A stretch of DNA of 64,000 nucleotides from Glutamicibacter sp. B1 (GTDB lineage: Bacteria; Actinomycetota; Actinomycetes; Actinomycetales; Micrococcaceae): positions 3,348,001 to 3,412,000 of the forward strand of contig NZ_CP125942.1 of NCBI RefSeq assembly GCF_039602135.1, written 5' to 3'. Below are positions 1-8,356 of the stretch, in pieces. Within the stretch, counting starts at the first letter, position 1; every line of letters begins with the position of its first letter. The notes beneath the pieces were generated by a model. The model was not told the DNA's origin and made no database searches. It worked only from the letters and a program-made list of their open reading frames with translations. Position numbers and translations under genes: made by a program.

Positions 1-606
1 CAACAACAAATCCAAGATTCCTGCCTGAACTGTGACGTCCAGGGCACTGGTTGGCTCATCGGCCACCAGTAGCTCTGGTTCGCTGGCTAGAGCAATAGCA
101 ATCAGCACACGCTGCAGCATGCCTCCGGAAAGCTGATGCGGGAACTTCTTCAGTTGCTCTTCAACCCGCGGAATGCGTACTTGTTCGAGCAGCTCCACGG
201 CCTTGCTTTGCATCTGTTGTTTACCGGTAATACGTCCAGCAACCTTGATCGCTTCACGCAGTTGAGAACCAATGGTCGCCACCGGGTTCAGCGCAGTCAT
301 CGGGTCCTGCGGGATCAAAGCTAGGCCACGACCACGGAACTTCGTGATCGCCTTGGGGTTAGCTAAAACGTCTTCACCTTTGATCTTCACCTGACCAGAT
401 AACGCGGCCAGTCCCTGAGACAATAATTGAAGCAGTCCCATGGCGGTGGTGGACTTACCCGAGCCGGATTCGCCAATGATGGTGACCGTTTCGCCATGGC
501 CAATTCGGAAGCTGACGTTATTGACGGCTTTGAAGATGCCGTTGTCGGTCATGAGTTCAACGGTGAAGTTTGAGACTTCGAGAACTGCGGTGTCTTGATC
601 CTTCAT
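1..606 (-). CDS. Peptide/nickel-type ABC transporter ATP-binding protein (C-terminus cut by window edge)
   Basis: This is the ATPase subunit of an oligopeptide-class (Dpp/Opp) importer, which powers uptake through the two permeases encoded directly upstream. The visible N-terminal 202 residues contain the Walker A motif GESGSGKST, a Q-loop region (ALIPQDPMTALNP), the signature LSGGMLQR and a Walker B ending LLVADEPTSALDVT. These are typical of DppD-like proteins. The ATG at 606 overlaps the stop of the preceding permease by one base (TGATG), so the genes are translationally coupled. The end lies beyond base 1, so I cannot tell whether a second ATPase is fused or follows. The family is certain; the substrate is not. 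Confidence 0.93.
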   Translation of the reverse strand, partial: MKDQDTAVLEVSNFTVELMTDNGIFKAVNNVSFRIGHGETVTIIGESGSGKSTTAMGLLQLLSQGLAALSGQVKIKGEDVLANPKAITKFRGRGLALIPQDPMTALNPVATIGSQLREAIKVAGRITGKQQMQSKAVELLEQVRIPRVEEQLKKFPHQLSGGMLQRVLIAIALASEPELLVADEPTSALDVTVQAGILDLLL

Positions 607-1532
607 CACTTACCCTCCTTCTTTGAAGAGCGGCGCAGGTTACCGTCACGCAAGGCATCACCCAGCAGGTTAACCCCGACCACCAGTACCACGATGAACA
701 GACCTGGCAACGTGACCATCCACCACGAAGTGGTGATGTAGTCCTGACCATCAGAAATCAGGCGGCCCCAGGTGGAGAACGGACGCTGAGGTCCAGCTCC
801 CAGGAAGGACAGGGCACTTTCTAGGAGCACTGCCTGTGCCAGCAAGAGCAGGATCACCAGGCTGGCCTGTTTGAAAACATTAGGGATCACGTGCTGAGCC
901 AAGATACGCAGTTTGGGTAGACCCAAGGTCTTGGCCGCATCCACATACGGCTTTTCTCGTTCCACCAACACCAATGATCTGGTCAGTCGTGCGACTTCAG
1001 GCCATTGGGCGATGGCGATGACACCGGTAATCACTGGGATGGAAGGTCCGAATAGTGCCACCACGAGCAGCAACATCATCAGCAGTGGCAGTGACATTTG
1101 TGCTTCAAGCACACGGGAAATGATGACGTCGGCCCACTTGCCGTAGAACCCTGCAATGGATCCGAGGATCACACCGATGGCCCCGGAGACAACAACTGCC
1201 AGCACGCCGATCATCAGCGAGGTTTGACCGCCGAAGAGTACGCGGGCGAGCAAATCGCGTCCCAGCTGGTCGGTTCCAAATAGGTGCCCATCAACGAGCG
1301 GTGCTAAACGGCGGGCACCGAGATCCTGCATATTGGGGTCGGCAATGGGTAGGAGATTCGCCAGAGCGATCGGTACGACCACCACCAGGGTCAAGATGGT
1401 GCCCAGCCAGAGTTTGATCCGGGTTGAACGAGCCCGTCGAGCAGCCGAAGATTTCTTAAGCATCTGCTTGGTGACCGCTGAACTACGTGCGGATTGCGGT
1501 GCTTGTGTGGGGTTAGAAATTGTTGTGCTCAT
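606..1532 (-). CDS. Peptide-type ABC transporter permease (DppC-like)
   Basis: Inner-membrane permease of the binding-protein-dependent peptide/nickel family, 308 residues. A cytoplasmic N-terminal tail is followed by a first membrane helix near residues 40-60 (LWLGTILTLVVVVPIALANL). The conserved stretch LFGTDQLGRDLLARVLFGG is the OppC/DppC N-terminal signature. The EAA-type loop that contacts the ATPase appears near residue 200 (DAAKTLGLPKLRILAQHVIPN). The gene overlaps the upstream permease by four bases and the downstream ATPase by one. It therefore belongs to one operon, binding protein - permease B - permease C - ATPase, read leftwards. Substrate is unknown from sequence. Confidence 0.95.
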   Translation of the reverse strand: MSTTISNPTQAPQSARSSAVTKQMLKKSSAARRARSTRIKLWLGTILTLVVVVPIALANLLPIADPNMQDLGARRLAPLVDGHLFGTDQLGRDLLARVLFGGQTSLMIGVLAVVVSGAIGVILGSIAGFYGKWADVIISRVLEAQMSLPLLMMLLLVVALFGPSIPVITGVIAIAQWPEVARLTRSLVLVEREKPYVDAAKTLGLPKLRILAQHVIPNVFKQASLVILLLLAQAVLLESALSFLGAGPQRPFSTWGRLISDGQDYITTSWWMVTLPGLFIVVLVVGVNLLGDALRDGNLRRSSKKEGK

Positions 1533-2464
1533 GCCGAAGCTGCCTTTCCGAGGCGGACCCGTGGGTCCAGCAGTGGGTAGGCCAGGTCGATCAATAGCTG
1601 AACCACCACGGCCAGCAGGGCGGTGATCAGCACGGTGGCCTGAATCAGGGGGTAATCGCGGGTTTCTAGAGCGCGGACGATCAGCGAACCCACACCGGGC
1701 CAGCCGAAGACTACTTCAACAACCACCACACCGTTGAGCATGGCAGCAAAGCGGGTACCCAGTGCGGTAAATACCGGAATTCCAGCATTTCCTAGAGCGT
1801 ACTTCCAGGTCAGCACTCGTTCGCTGACGCCACGGGAACGTGCAATATTCAAGTAGGGTGCGTTGAAGTTGGTGACCATTTCACGTTTGACCATGCGTGA
1901 AACCAAAGCAATCTGCAGGATCGCAACGGTGATAGTCGGCAAGACGAGACCACCCCAAGTGGTGAAGCCAGAAGCTGGGAACAGTGGAATGAGCACCGAG
2001 AAACCGGTGAGCAGCATGATGCCTGTCCAGAAGTCAGGCATGGACTGTCCGGCGATGGTCAGCACGTTCACGCCAAGTTCGGCGTCCGTGTCTGAACGGC
2101 GTGCCATCCACATGCCCAGGGGAATGGCCACCAGGGCAGCCAACAAAATGGAACTGGTAGCCAGCGTCAATGTGTAGGGCAAGCGGTCCATCACTACCTG
2201 CACTGCAGGGGCCTGGAATGAATACGACTGGCCTAGGTGACCGGTGAACAACTGTCCGATGAAGATCACGTACTGCTGCAACAGTGGCTTATCCAAGCCA
2301 AATTGTTCTCGCACCGCGGCGAGCTGTTCATTGGTGGCCAGCGGGCCGGCGAAAGAGGCTGCCGGGTCACCCGGTGCCATACGGATCAGGAGGAAGACTA
2401 CTGACACGGTGAGGAACACTGTCAGAAGTCCCTGCCCGATGCGTTTTGGAAGATAGGTCAACAC
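1529..2464 (-). CDS. Peptide-type ABC transporter permease (DppB-like)
   Basis: First permease of the same importer, 311 residues, with the DppB/OppB N-terminal pattern (YLPKRIGQGLLTVFLTVSVV) and about six membrane helices. The EAA loop lies near residue 215 (APYLNIARSRGVSERVLTWKYALGN). The C-terminal part contains the family's VVVEVVFGWPGVG motif. It starts three bases after the binding-protein stop and ends in a four-base overlap with the DppC-like gene, so the two permeases are probably made in equal amounts and form a heterodimer. Confidence 0.95.
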   Translation of the reverse strand: MLTYLPKRIGQGLLTVFLTVSVVFLLIRMAPGDPAASFAGPLATNEQLAAVREQFGLDKPLLQQYVIFIGQLFTGHLGQSYSFQAPAVQVVMDRLPYTLTLATSSILLAALVAIPLGMWMARRSDTDAELGVNVLTIAGQSMPDFWTGIMLLTGFSVLIPLFPASGFTTWGGLVLPTITVAILQIALVSRMVKREMVTNFNAPYLNIARSRGVSERVLTWKYALGNAGIPVFTALGTRFAAMLNGVVVVEVVFGWPGVGSLIVRALETRDYPLIQATVLITALLAVVVQLLIDLAYPLLDPRVRLGKAASA

Positions 2465-2467
2465 AGC

Positions 2468-4045
2468 TCAGCTCTCCAATCCCACGCGGGCCAGCGGGTA
2501 GGCGTTGGCGGCGGATAGTTCCAGGTTTTGCACGCGGTTACGGCGGGCAAGAATTGATTTAGGGGTGAAGGCCCACGCGCAAGGCCAGGTATCCCACACT
2601 GCCTGTTGGGCGACCTTAAGGTAGTTGGCACGTTTGTTTGGATCTACCTCCGAGGCTGCGCGAGCAATCTTGCGCTCCACGTCATTGTTGACGTAGCCCT
2701 GGTAGGTGTCTCGGGTCTTTTCCTTTTCAGCGGTGCCGGCGTACATACCCTGCAACATCGTGATGGCTAGACCGGTGGGGCTGGAGAAACCATTGCCGAG
2801 CAAATCCCAGTCACCTTCCTTACCTTGGCGCCATTGCAGGATGTTTCCGCCAGGTTCAAATTGCTGGAGTTCGGTTTTTACTCCGATATCCCCAAACATC
2901 TGCACCAGGGCTTCCATGATGGCGGTGTCTGAAGGGAACTCGCCGGTCTCCCAAATGATCTTGAGTTTCAGGTCATCAACACCGAGCTCCGAAAGCATCG
3001 ACTTGGCCTTGGTCGGGTCGTAAACGTAATCTCCAGTCTTGGCGTAGCCAAACAAACTGGTCGGGGTCACTCCCTGTGCCTGTTCCACCGTGTCAATGAG
3101 GACATCGTGGACCAGTGCATTGCCATCGATGGCGAACGATAGTGCTTCACGGACTTTCGCATCCGAGAGTGGGTGGGATTTTGGCTTGCGGAAGTTGTAG
3201 AAAATCTGGTTCAGGCGCAGAGATGAGGCGGTTTCGATGCTGACGCCCGGCAGCCCTTGCAACTGCTCCATGGAGTTCGGTGAAATCGAGTCGATCACGT
3301 CGACTTCGCCACTTCGAAGGGCAATGACACGAGAAGACTCTTCAGGAAGGAAACGAACATTAACCTGCTTGATTGAGGCCGCTTCGCCCCAATACTTCTC
3401 GTTACGGATCAGGGTGTAGGTACCCGCGCCACGGTCAAAGGCTTGTACAACATAGGGTCCGGTGCCCACCCCGGTTTGTAGTTCTTCTGCCTTGTTATCT
3501 TCAGCAGGAGAAATCAGGATCAATGCCATGAGCGCATCCAAGATGGGGATGGGACCCTTGGAATCTAGGTAGAAGGTCCGCTGGTCGACTTCGGTGACGG
3601 TAGGAAATTCCGGGAAGAAGCTGGCAACGAACGACCCCTGCACTTTCGCATACATTTCTAGTGCAGTGGCCACGTCTTTGGGCTTGACCGGGCGTCCGTC
3701 GGAATAGGTGATACCGTCACGCAGTTTGACGGTCCAGCGCGTATCTGAAGTCATTTCCATTGACTCGGCAAGCACAGGAATCGGAGAGATGTCTGGGCCG
3801 ATGGCGGTGAGCCCTTCGCGGACCGCGCGCTGTACGGTGACCGCCGCGTCGAACTGGTTCAACTTATTATCCAACGACACCAAAGAACGGTTGAGGGCTA
3901 GGGTCAGCGTATCTTTGCCCGGCAAACCAGTAGGACCTGCACACGCGGTGGCACTGACACCCACCGCCGCAAAGAGCCCCGCGGCCCCGGCCAGCTTTAA
4001 CAGCTGACGTCTGGACATCCCAGGAGCTGAGAATCGTCCGGTCAT
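2468..4045 (-). CDS. ABC transporter substrate-binding lipoprotein, family 5 (DppA/OppA type)
   Basis: Extracellular solute-binding protein of the importer, 525 residues from the start chosen here. The N-terminus has a twin-arginine-like signal (SRRQLLKLAGAAGLF) ending in a lipobox (VSATACAG). It is probably exported and lipid-anchored on the outer face of the membrane. The body has the SBP_bac_5 layout, for example VKLRDGITYSDGRPVKPKDV and VREALSFAIDGNALV. An upstream in-frame ATG at 4102 exists, but the ATG at 4045 has a strong Shine-Dalgarno (GGGAGG, 7 bases away) and gives a better signal peptide. The gene is divergent from the sugar-acid kinase/dehydrogenase gene, with palindromic operators between them, so the cargo may be a four-carbon sugar acid or a conjugate; that is inference. 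Confidence 0.93.
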   Translation of the reverse strand: MTGRFSAPGMSRRQLLKLAGAAGLFAAVGVSATACAGPTGLPGKDTLTLALNRSLVSLDNKLNQFDAAVTVQRAVREGLTAIGPDISPIPVLAESMEMTSDTRWTVKLRDGITYSDGRPVKPKDVATALEMYAKVQGSFVASFFPEFPTVTEVDQRTFYLDSKGPIPILDALMALILISPAEDNKAEELQTGVGTGPYVVQAFDRGAGTYTLIRNEKYWGEAASIKQVNVRFLPEESSRVIALRSGEVDVIDSISPNSMEQLQGLPGVSIETASSLRLNQIFYNFRKPKSHPLSDAKVREALSFAIDGNALVHDVLIDTVEQAQGVTPTSLFGYAKTGDYVYDPTKAKSMLSELGVDDLKLKIIWETGEFPSDTAIMEALVQMFGDIGVKTELQQFEPGGNILQWRQGKEGDWDLLGNGFSSPTGLAITMLQGMYAGTAEKEKTRDTYQGYVNNDVERKIARAASEVDPNKRANYLKVAQQAVWDTWPCAWAFTPKSILARRNRVQNLELSAANAYPLARVGLES

Positions 4046-4142
4046 CTTCGACCTCCCAATCGACTTTCTGGAGCGCGTTGCCCCATTTGGATGCAGGGCC
4101 ATTCACTCACCGTGATTTGTAACTCATGTCACTTTGTCACGG

Positions 4143-4182
4143 TTGCGCGAAATGCGCAATAGGCATAGCGCATTTCGCGCAA
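4143..4182. promoter_or_regulatory. Paired operators (TTGCGC-N5-GCGCAA) inside a larger perfect inverted repeat
   Basis: The divergent promoter region holds a perfect 16-base inverted repeat: GTTGCGCGAAATGCGC at 4142-4157 and its reverse complement at 4168-4183, with a 10-base spacer. Each half is itself palindromic around TTGCGC-N5-GCGCAA (4143-4159 exact; 4166-4182 with one mismatch). Their centres are 23 bases apart, about two helical turns. It is the likely binding site of the DeoR-family regulator encoded at 6557, controlling both the transporter (minus) and the kinase-dehydrogenase (plus). A third exact copy lies inside the kinase gene. Confidence 0.75.
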
Positions 4183-4261
4183 CTGTGTCATGATGATTTC
4201 AAAAGCACACCGGCCCCCGGAAGATTCCGGGAGTAAATTCAAGGAGGTGACAAGCACCAAG

Positions 4262-6490
4262 ATGACCAAGGATCACCAGAACTTCCTGATTCTCGCAGAC
4301 GACTTTTCCGGAGCCTGCGAAGTCTCTTCACCATGGAACGAGTACGGATTCTCAACAAAGATTTCACTGGATTACACAGCGATCCCATCGAAGACAACGC
4401 ATCAAAGCCTCGTTGTAGATACCGACAGTCGCTATCTAGAACCAACCGCGGCCTACCAGCGCATTCAGTCACTAAGCCATATGAAATCAGTCGACACCAT
4501 CATCTTCAAAAAGATCGATTCATTATGGCGCGGCAATCTCAATGCAGAACTCACCGCCCTGGCTAACAACGGGTACAAACTGATCATCGCCGGCGCACTG
4601 CCACACATGAATCGGGTCGTTGAGAACGGCAAACCTCTCGTGGACGGACTTCCGCTTTCCGCGACCGACGCTTGGCAAGTTGAGCCACGTGAAGCACCGG
4701 AATCTATCGCGGAATTACTCGGCGATTTGGAGAGCACCCTTGTTTCTGACCCGAGGGATGAGGACTTAGCACCGCGCCTTCTTGCCGCCGTGAGCTCAAC
4801 TTCAACAGCCATTCTCGACTGCGCGACGGAAGAAGATCTATCCTCCATCGCCAAGGCCTGGCTTGAGCTACGGGAAACTCACCCCGAGATATTTGAACGC
4901 AGCGTCCTGGTCGGTACGGGAGCTCTTAACGCGGCTTTGGCCAGTAGCTTAGCCTCGGCCACGACAGCTTCACCGCAAAATTCTGCACAGGAATCTGCCA
5001 ACTCAAGCACCGCGGTTCGCCCAATTCTTGGGGTCGTGGGTTCAGCCTCCGGCCCATCAGGTAAACAACTTGATATTGCTGAGAACGCAGGGATTCCCTG
5101 CGAAGAGTCAGTAAATCAGTTGCCGTCACCCAAACCAGGCGAAGCAGTTATTTTGCGCGCAACGCGCAATGCTTCTGAGCCAGCACTTGTTCTTCAAGAA
5201 CTACGCCAGCAGGCTGCCGGCTTTCTTGCCGAACACCCCGAGTCAGACCTCTTCCTCACCGGTGGAGAAACGGCCCGCGCGATCCTTGATGACCTCAACG
5301 TCACGTCGCTAACACCACTTGAGCAGCTAGAACCCGGAGTAGTCATCTCTCAAGCGTCCGATGGCCGCCTCGTTGGATCAAAACCCGGCTCCTTCGGAAG
5401 CCCAAACATACTCCCCCAAGCATTAACCGCCCTGCGCAACCTCCGCGCCCCTCTTTCACAGGAGTCAACATCCATGAGCACCACCACCCTAGATACACGA
5501 CCATTTATCGCAGTCACCATGGGCGATGGATCCGGCGTCGGCCCCGAGGTCACCGTCGGAGCCCTCATTGATGAGAACGCCTACAAGATCAGTCGCCCGA
5601 TTGTTATCGGCGATTGTCACCGCTTGAACCTTGGCGCCCAAGCTTTGGGTCTGGCAGTAGACATCGTGGAAATCACCGAAGTCTCTCAAGCTCAGTTCAC
5701 CCCTGGTCGTATTAACGTCATCGACCCACACCTGCTCTCTGAAGACCTCGAATGGGGCAAGGTTTCTGCCGAAGCAGGTAACGCCGCCTATCACTACATC
5801 CGGATCGCTTGTGAGTTGGGCATGCGCGGTGAAATTCAAGGCATCTGCACCGCGCCACTGAACAAAGCCGCCTTGCACGAAGCCGGACACATCTACCCAG
5901 GGCATACCGAACTACTTGCCCATTTCATGGGTGTTGATGAGGTATCCATGATGCTTTCAACGCCTAAGGTCAAGGTCATTCACGTCACCACCCACATCGG
6001 CTTGATCGACGCAATCAAGAAAATCGAACCGGGACTGGTTGAACGCACCGTCCGCCGTGGTCATGAAGCACTGGTTCGGGCGGGCAATCCCAACCCTAAA
6101 ATCGGCGTCTGCGCCATCAACCCGCACGCCGGCGAGAATGGCCTCTTCGGCTATGGCGAAGAGGAAGAAAAGATCATCCCCGCACTTGAAAAGCTTCAGG
6201 CAGAGGGAATTAACGCGATCGGCCCCCTGCCTGCCGATACCGCTTTCTTCCTAGCTGGCCGTGGCGACTACGACCTCATTGTCGCCATGTACCATGATCA
6301 GGGTCATGGCCCGGTCAAGGTTCTTGGCATTGAAGCTGGCGTGAACATCACCGTGGGCTTGCCCGTGATCCGTACTTCAGTTGACCATGGCACCGCTTTT
6401 GATATTGCCGGCAAGGGCATTGTTGAGGTGGGCAGCATGATTGAGGCTCTACAGCAGTCAGTGAATTTGGCATCGGTTCCGGTCAAGTAA
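4262..6490 (+). CDS. Fused four-carbon acid sugar kinase (DUF1537) / PdxA2-type 4-phosphate dehydrogenase
   Basis: A 742-residue bifunctional protein. The N-terminal part (to about residue 395) is a DUF1537 kinase of the OtnK/DtnK type: ADDFSGACE near the start, FKKIDSLWRGN and a late TGGETA motif. Such enzymes phosphorylate threonate or erythronate at the 4-OH. The C-terminal part, from about residue 405, is a PdxA-like NAD-dependent dehydrogenase with GDGSGVGPEV, TAPLNKAAL, PGHTELLA, INPHAGENG, YHDQGHGPVK and RTSVDHGTAFD, which retain the metal-binding His/Asp pattern. Together these would turn a four-carbon sugar acid into dihydroxyacetone phosphate plus CO2. The start at 4262 follows AAGGAGGTGA. 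An in-frame ATG at 5474 with its own AGGAG sits exactly at the domain border, so a separate dehydrogenase may also be made. Normally these are two genes. Confidence 0.9.
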   Translation: MTKDHQNFLILADDFSGACEVSSPWNEYGFSTKISLDYTAIPSKTTHQSLVVDTDSRYLEPTAAYQRIQSLSHMKSVDTIIFKKIDSLWRGNLNAELTALANNGYKLIIAGALPHMNRVVENGKPLVDGLPLSATDAWQVEPREAPESIAELLGDLESTLVSDPRDEDLAPRLLAAVSSTSTAILDCATEEDLSSIAKAWLELRETHPEIFERSVLVGTGALNAALASSLASATTASPQNSAQESANSSTAVRPILGVVGSASGPSGKQLDIAENAGIPCEESVNQLPSPKPGEAVILRATRNASEPALVLQELRQQAAGFLAEHPESDLFLTGGETARAILDDLNVTSLTPLEQLEPGVVISQASDGRLVGSKPGSFGSPNILPQALTALRNLRAPLSQESTSMSTTTLDTRPFIAVTMGDGSGVGPEVTVGALIDENAYKISRPIVIGDCHRLNLGAQALGLAVDIVEITEVSQAQFTPGRINVIDPHLLSEDLEWGKVSAEAGNAAYHYIRIACELGMRGEIQGICTAPLNKAALHEAGHIYPGHTELLAHFMGVDEVSMMLSTPKVKVIHVTTHIGLIDAIKKIEPGLVERTVRRGHEALVRAGNPNPKIGVCAINPHAGENGLFGYGEEEEKIIPALEKLQAEGINAIGPLPADTAFFLAGRGDYDLIVAMYHDQGHGPVKVLGIEAGVNITVGLPVIRTSVDHGTAFDIAGKGIVEVGSMIEALQQSVNLASVPVK
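5153..5169. promoter_or_regulatory. Intragenic copy of the TTGCGC-N5-GCGCAA operator
   Basis: The sequence TTGCGCGCAACGCGCAA inside the kinase coding region matches both arms of the upstream operator exactly while the central five bases differ. It lies about 1 kb from the promoter operators, a spacing that would allow repressor-mediated looping or act as a roadblock. Function is inferred only from the match. Confidence 0.5.
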
Positions 6491-6556
6491 AGGAACTACA
6501 GCAATGCCGATACACTCGGCGTAGCAGATTCACCGTGCCGGGAGGGAAAGGGACTC

Positions 6557-7324
6557 ATGTCAACCAGCGCAAAGGTACGCCAAGGGCAGATCCTTGAACT
6601 AGCCAATACCAGTGGTTTGGCCAGTGTTGAGGAACTCTCCGAGCGCTTCGGCGTGACCGCTTCAACGATCCGTCGTGATCTTTCTCGACTAACCGTCGAG
6701 GGCAAGATCGCTCGGACCTATGGTGGCGCCATGCCACTGACGGCTCCGGTCATCGAGTCCACCTTCCGGCAACGCAACATGGAGAATTCTGCTGTCAAAA
6801 GCGCCATTGGACGCAAGGCACGCGCCTTGGTGTCCGAAGGGCAAACCATCCTGCTTGATTCAGGTTCCACGGTCGCTGCACTGGCCCACGAACTTCGTGA
6901 TGCCAGCGAGCTCACCGTAGCCACCACCTCCCTTGTGGTGGTGGAGGAATTAGCCGAGGCGGAATCGGTTCATGTTGAATGCCTCGGTGGAACCCTGCGA
7001 CATCGCAGTGCAGCTTTTGTGGGACCCTTGGCCGAATATTCTCTGGAGCGAATGAGCTTTGATTCCGTGTTCCTCGGAGCTGACGCGGTGACCCCTGAGG
7101 CCATCTGCGAAGCAGACTTGGTTCAGACGCGTCTCAAAGAAAAAATGGCTTCCCGAGCACAGCGCATTTTTGTGTTGGCCGACAGCTCCAAACTCAATCA
7201 GCACCCGTTCCACGCTTGGGCCATGTTGCCCGAAGGCTGGACTCTGATCACCGACGCGCAGGCTGATAAAACTCAACTCGCCCCCTTCAAAAAAGCCAAC
7301 GTTGAGGTGATCATCGCGGGCTAG
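6557..7324 (+). CDS. DeoR-family transcriptional regulator
   Basis: A 255-residue DeoR/GlpR-type regulator. The N-terminal winged helix-turn-helix contains VTASTIRRDLSRL, the hallmark DeoR recognition helix. The C-terminal DeoRC sensor domain (residues 75-235) has the sugar-phosphate-binding pattern LLDSGSTVAAL and the late VLADSSKLNQHPF. Such proteins usually repress a sugar catabolic operon until a phosphorylated intermediate binds. It lies 66 bases after the kinase-dehydrogenase gene in the same direction and is the natural candidate to bind the TTGCGC-N5-GCGCAA palindromes upstream. Start: ATG at 6557, with GGGAGGGAAAGGG upstream. Confidence 0.93.
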   Translation: MSTSAKVRQGQILELANTSGLASVEELSERFGVTASTIRRDLSRLTVEGKIARTYGGAMPLTAPVIESTFRQRNMENSAVKSAIGRKARALVSEGQTILLDSGSTVAALAHELRDASELTVATTSLVVVEELAEAESVHVECLGGTLRHRSAAFVGPLAEYSLERMSFDSVFLGADAVTPEAICEADLVQTRLKEKMASRAQRIFVLADSSKLNQHPFHAWAMLPEGWTLITDAQADKTQLAPFKKANVEVIIAG

Positions 7325-7360
7325 TCCCCCGCGGTTCACAACGTCGCGGCCGTGAAGAAC

Positions 7361-8356
7361 CTACACCTTCGTTGTTCGTCGGTTCAGCAAATAGATCAGG
7401 TACAGACCGCCAAAGCAGACGGTGACCACGCCCACCGGTAATTGCACCGGGGCGAACAAGCGCTGGGCCAATAGATCACTGGACGCAAGCAATAGTGCTC
7501 CAACAAGTGCCGTAGGAACTAGTTGCAGTCCGGCACTTCCGGCGAGGCGACGAGCAATTTGTGGGGCTACCAAGGCGACAAAGGCAATCGGACCGGCCAG
7601 AGATGTCACCGCGGCAACAAGGAACACCGCCAGCACGACCAATAACAATTTGGTGCGTTCTACCCGCATGCCCAGCGCCCGGCACAGGTCATCACCTAGC
7701 TGCAGCATTCGAAGCTGCGACGAGTTAGCTAAGAGTAGCGCTGACACCAGCACCACAAGAATTCCGACTGGGGTTACCGACTGCCAGGTCAATCCGTTCA
7801 GGGTTCCGGCCCCCCAGACGGCGGCGGCCATGGCCACATCAAGTTCTGCGCGGAGCACCAAAAAATGGTTGAACGAGGCCAGCACCGAAGATATACCGAT
7901 GCCCACAAGAATCAATCTGAACCCTGCGGTACCGTTACGCCAAGCCAACAGGTACACCAAGAGCGCGGTAAGCAATCCACCGGTCAGAGCTCCCAAACTG
8001 GTGGCAACAAATCCACCGCCGAGCACCGTAAGCGTGATCAGCGCGCCGGTGTAAGCACCGGTGGAAAAACCAATGATGTCCGGAGATCCCAAGGGGTTCC
8101 GGGTCAATGATTGGAAGACCGCGCCGGAGAGAGCCAAGGCCGCCCCAAAGAGCAATGCGGCCACGGCCCGAGGCATGCGCCACTGCCAGATGACCATGTT
8201 CTCAATGCCTTCACCCTGACCAAACAGTACTTTCAGCACCTGCCATGGCGTCATCTGATACTCGCCACCGGAGATCGCAAACACCGAAACCAACAGGCAC
8301 AACGCCAGCAAGACCAGTACGGTGCTCGGTGCACGCAGTTTAGTTTTTACACTCAC
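7361..8356 (-). CDS. Iron-siderophore ABC transporter permease (FecCD family)
   Basis: Integral membrane permease, 331 residues and about ten helices, of the BtuC/FecCD superfamily. The family core is visible: IWQWRMPRAVAALLFGAALALSG split by family norms, FQSLTRNPLGSPDIIGFSTGA, and LAGPIAFVALVAPQIARRL near residue 265, which forms the ATPase-contacting loop. It overlaps the preceding permease by four bases. The two permeases would form a heterodimer. No ATPase gene follows; the convergent DeoR gene ends 37 bases away. The system probably borrows the ATPase of the second iron locus at 22.1 kb or another FecE-like protein. Confidence 0.94.
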   Translation of the reverse strand: MSVKTKLRAPSTVLVLLALCLLVSVFAISGGEYQMTPWQVLKVLFGQGEGIENMVIWQWRMPRAVAALLFGAALALSGAVFQSLTRNPLGSPDIIGFSTGAYTGALITLTVLGGGFVATSLGALTGGLLTALLVYLLAWRNGTAGFRLILVGIGISSVLASFNHFLVLRAELDVAMAAAVWGAGTLNGLTWQSVTPVGILVVLVSALLLANSSQLRMLQLGDDLCRALGMRVERTKLLLVVLAVFLVAAVTSLAGPIAFVALVAPQIARRLAGSAGLQLVPTALVGALLLASSDLLAQRLFAPVQLPVGVVTVCFGGLYLIYLLNRRTTKV

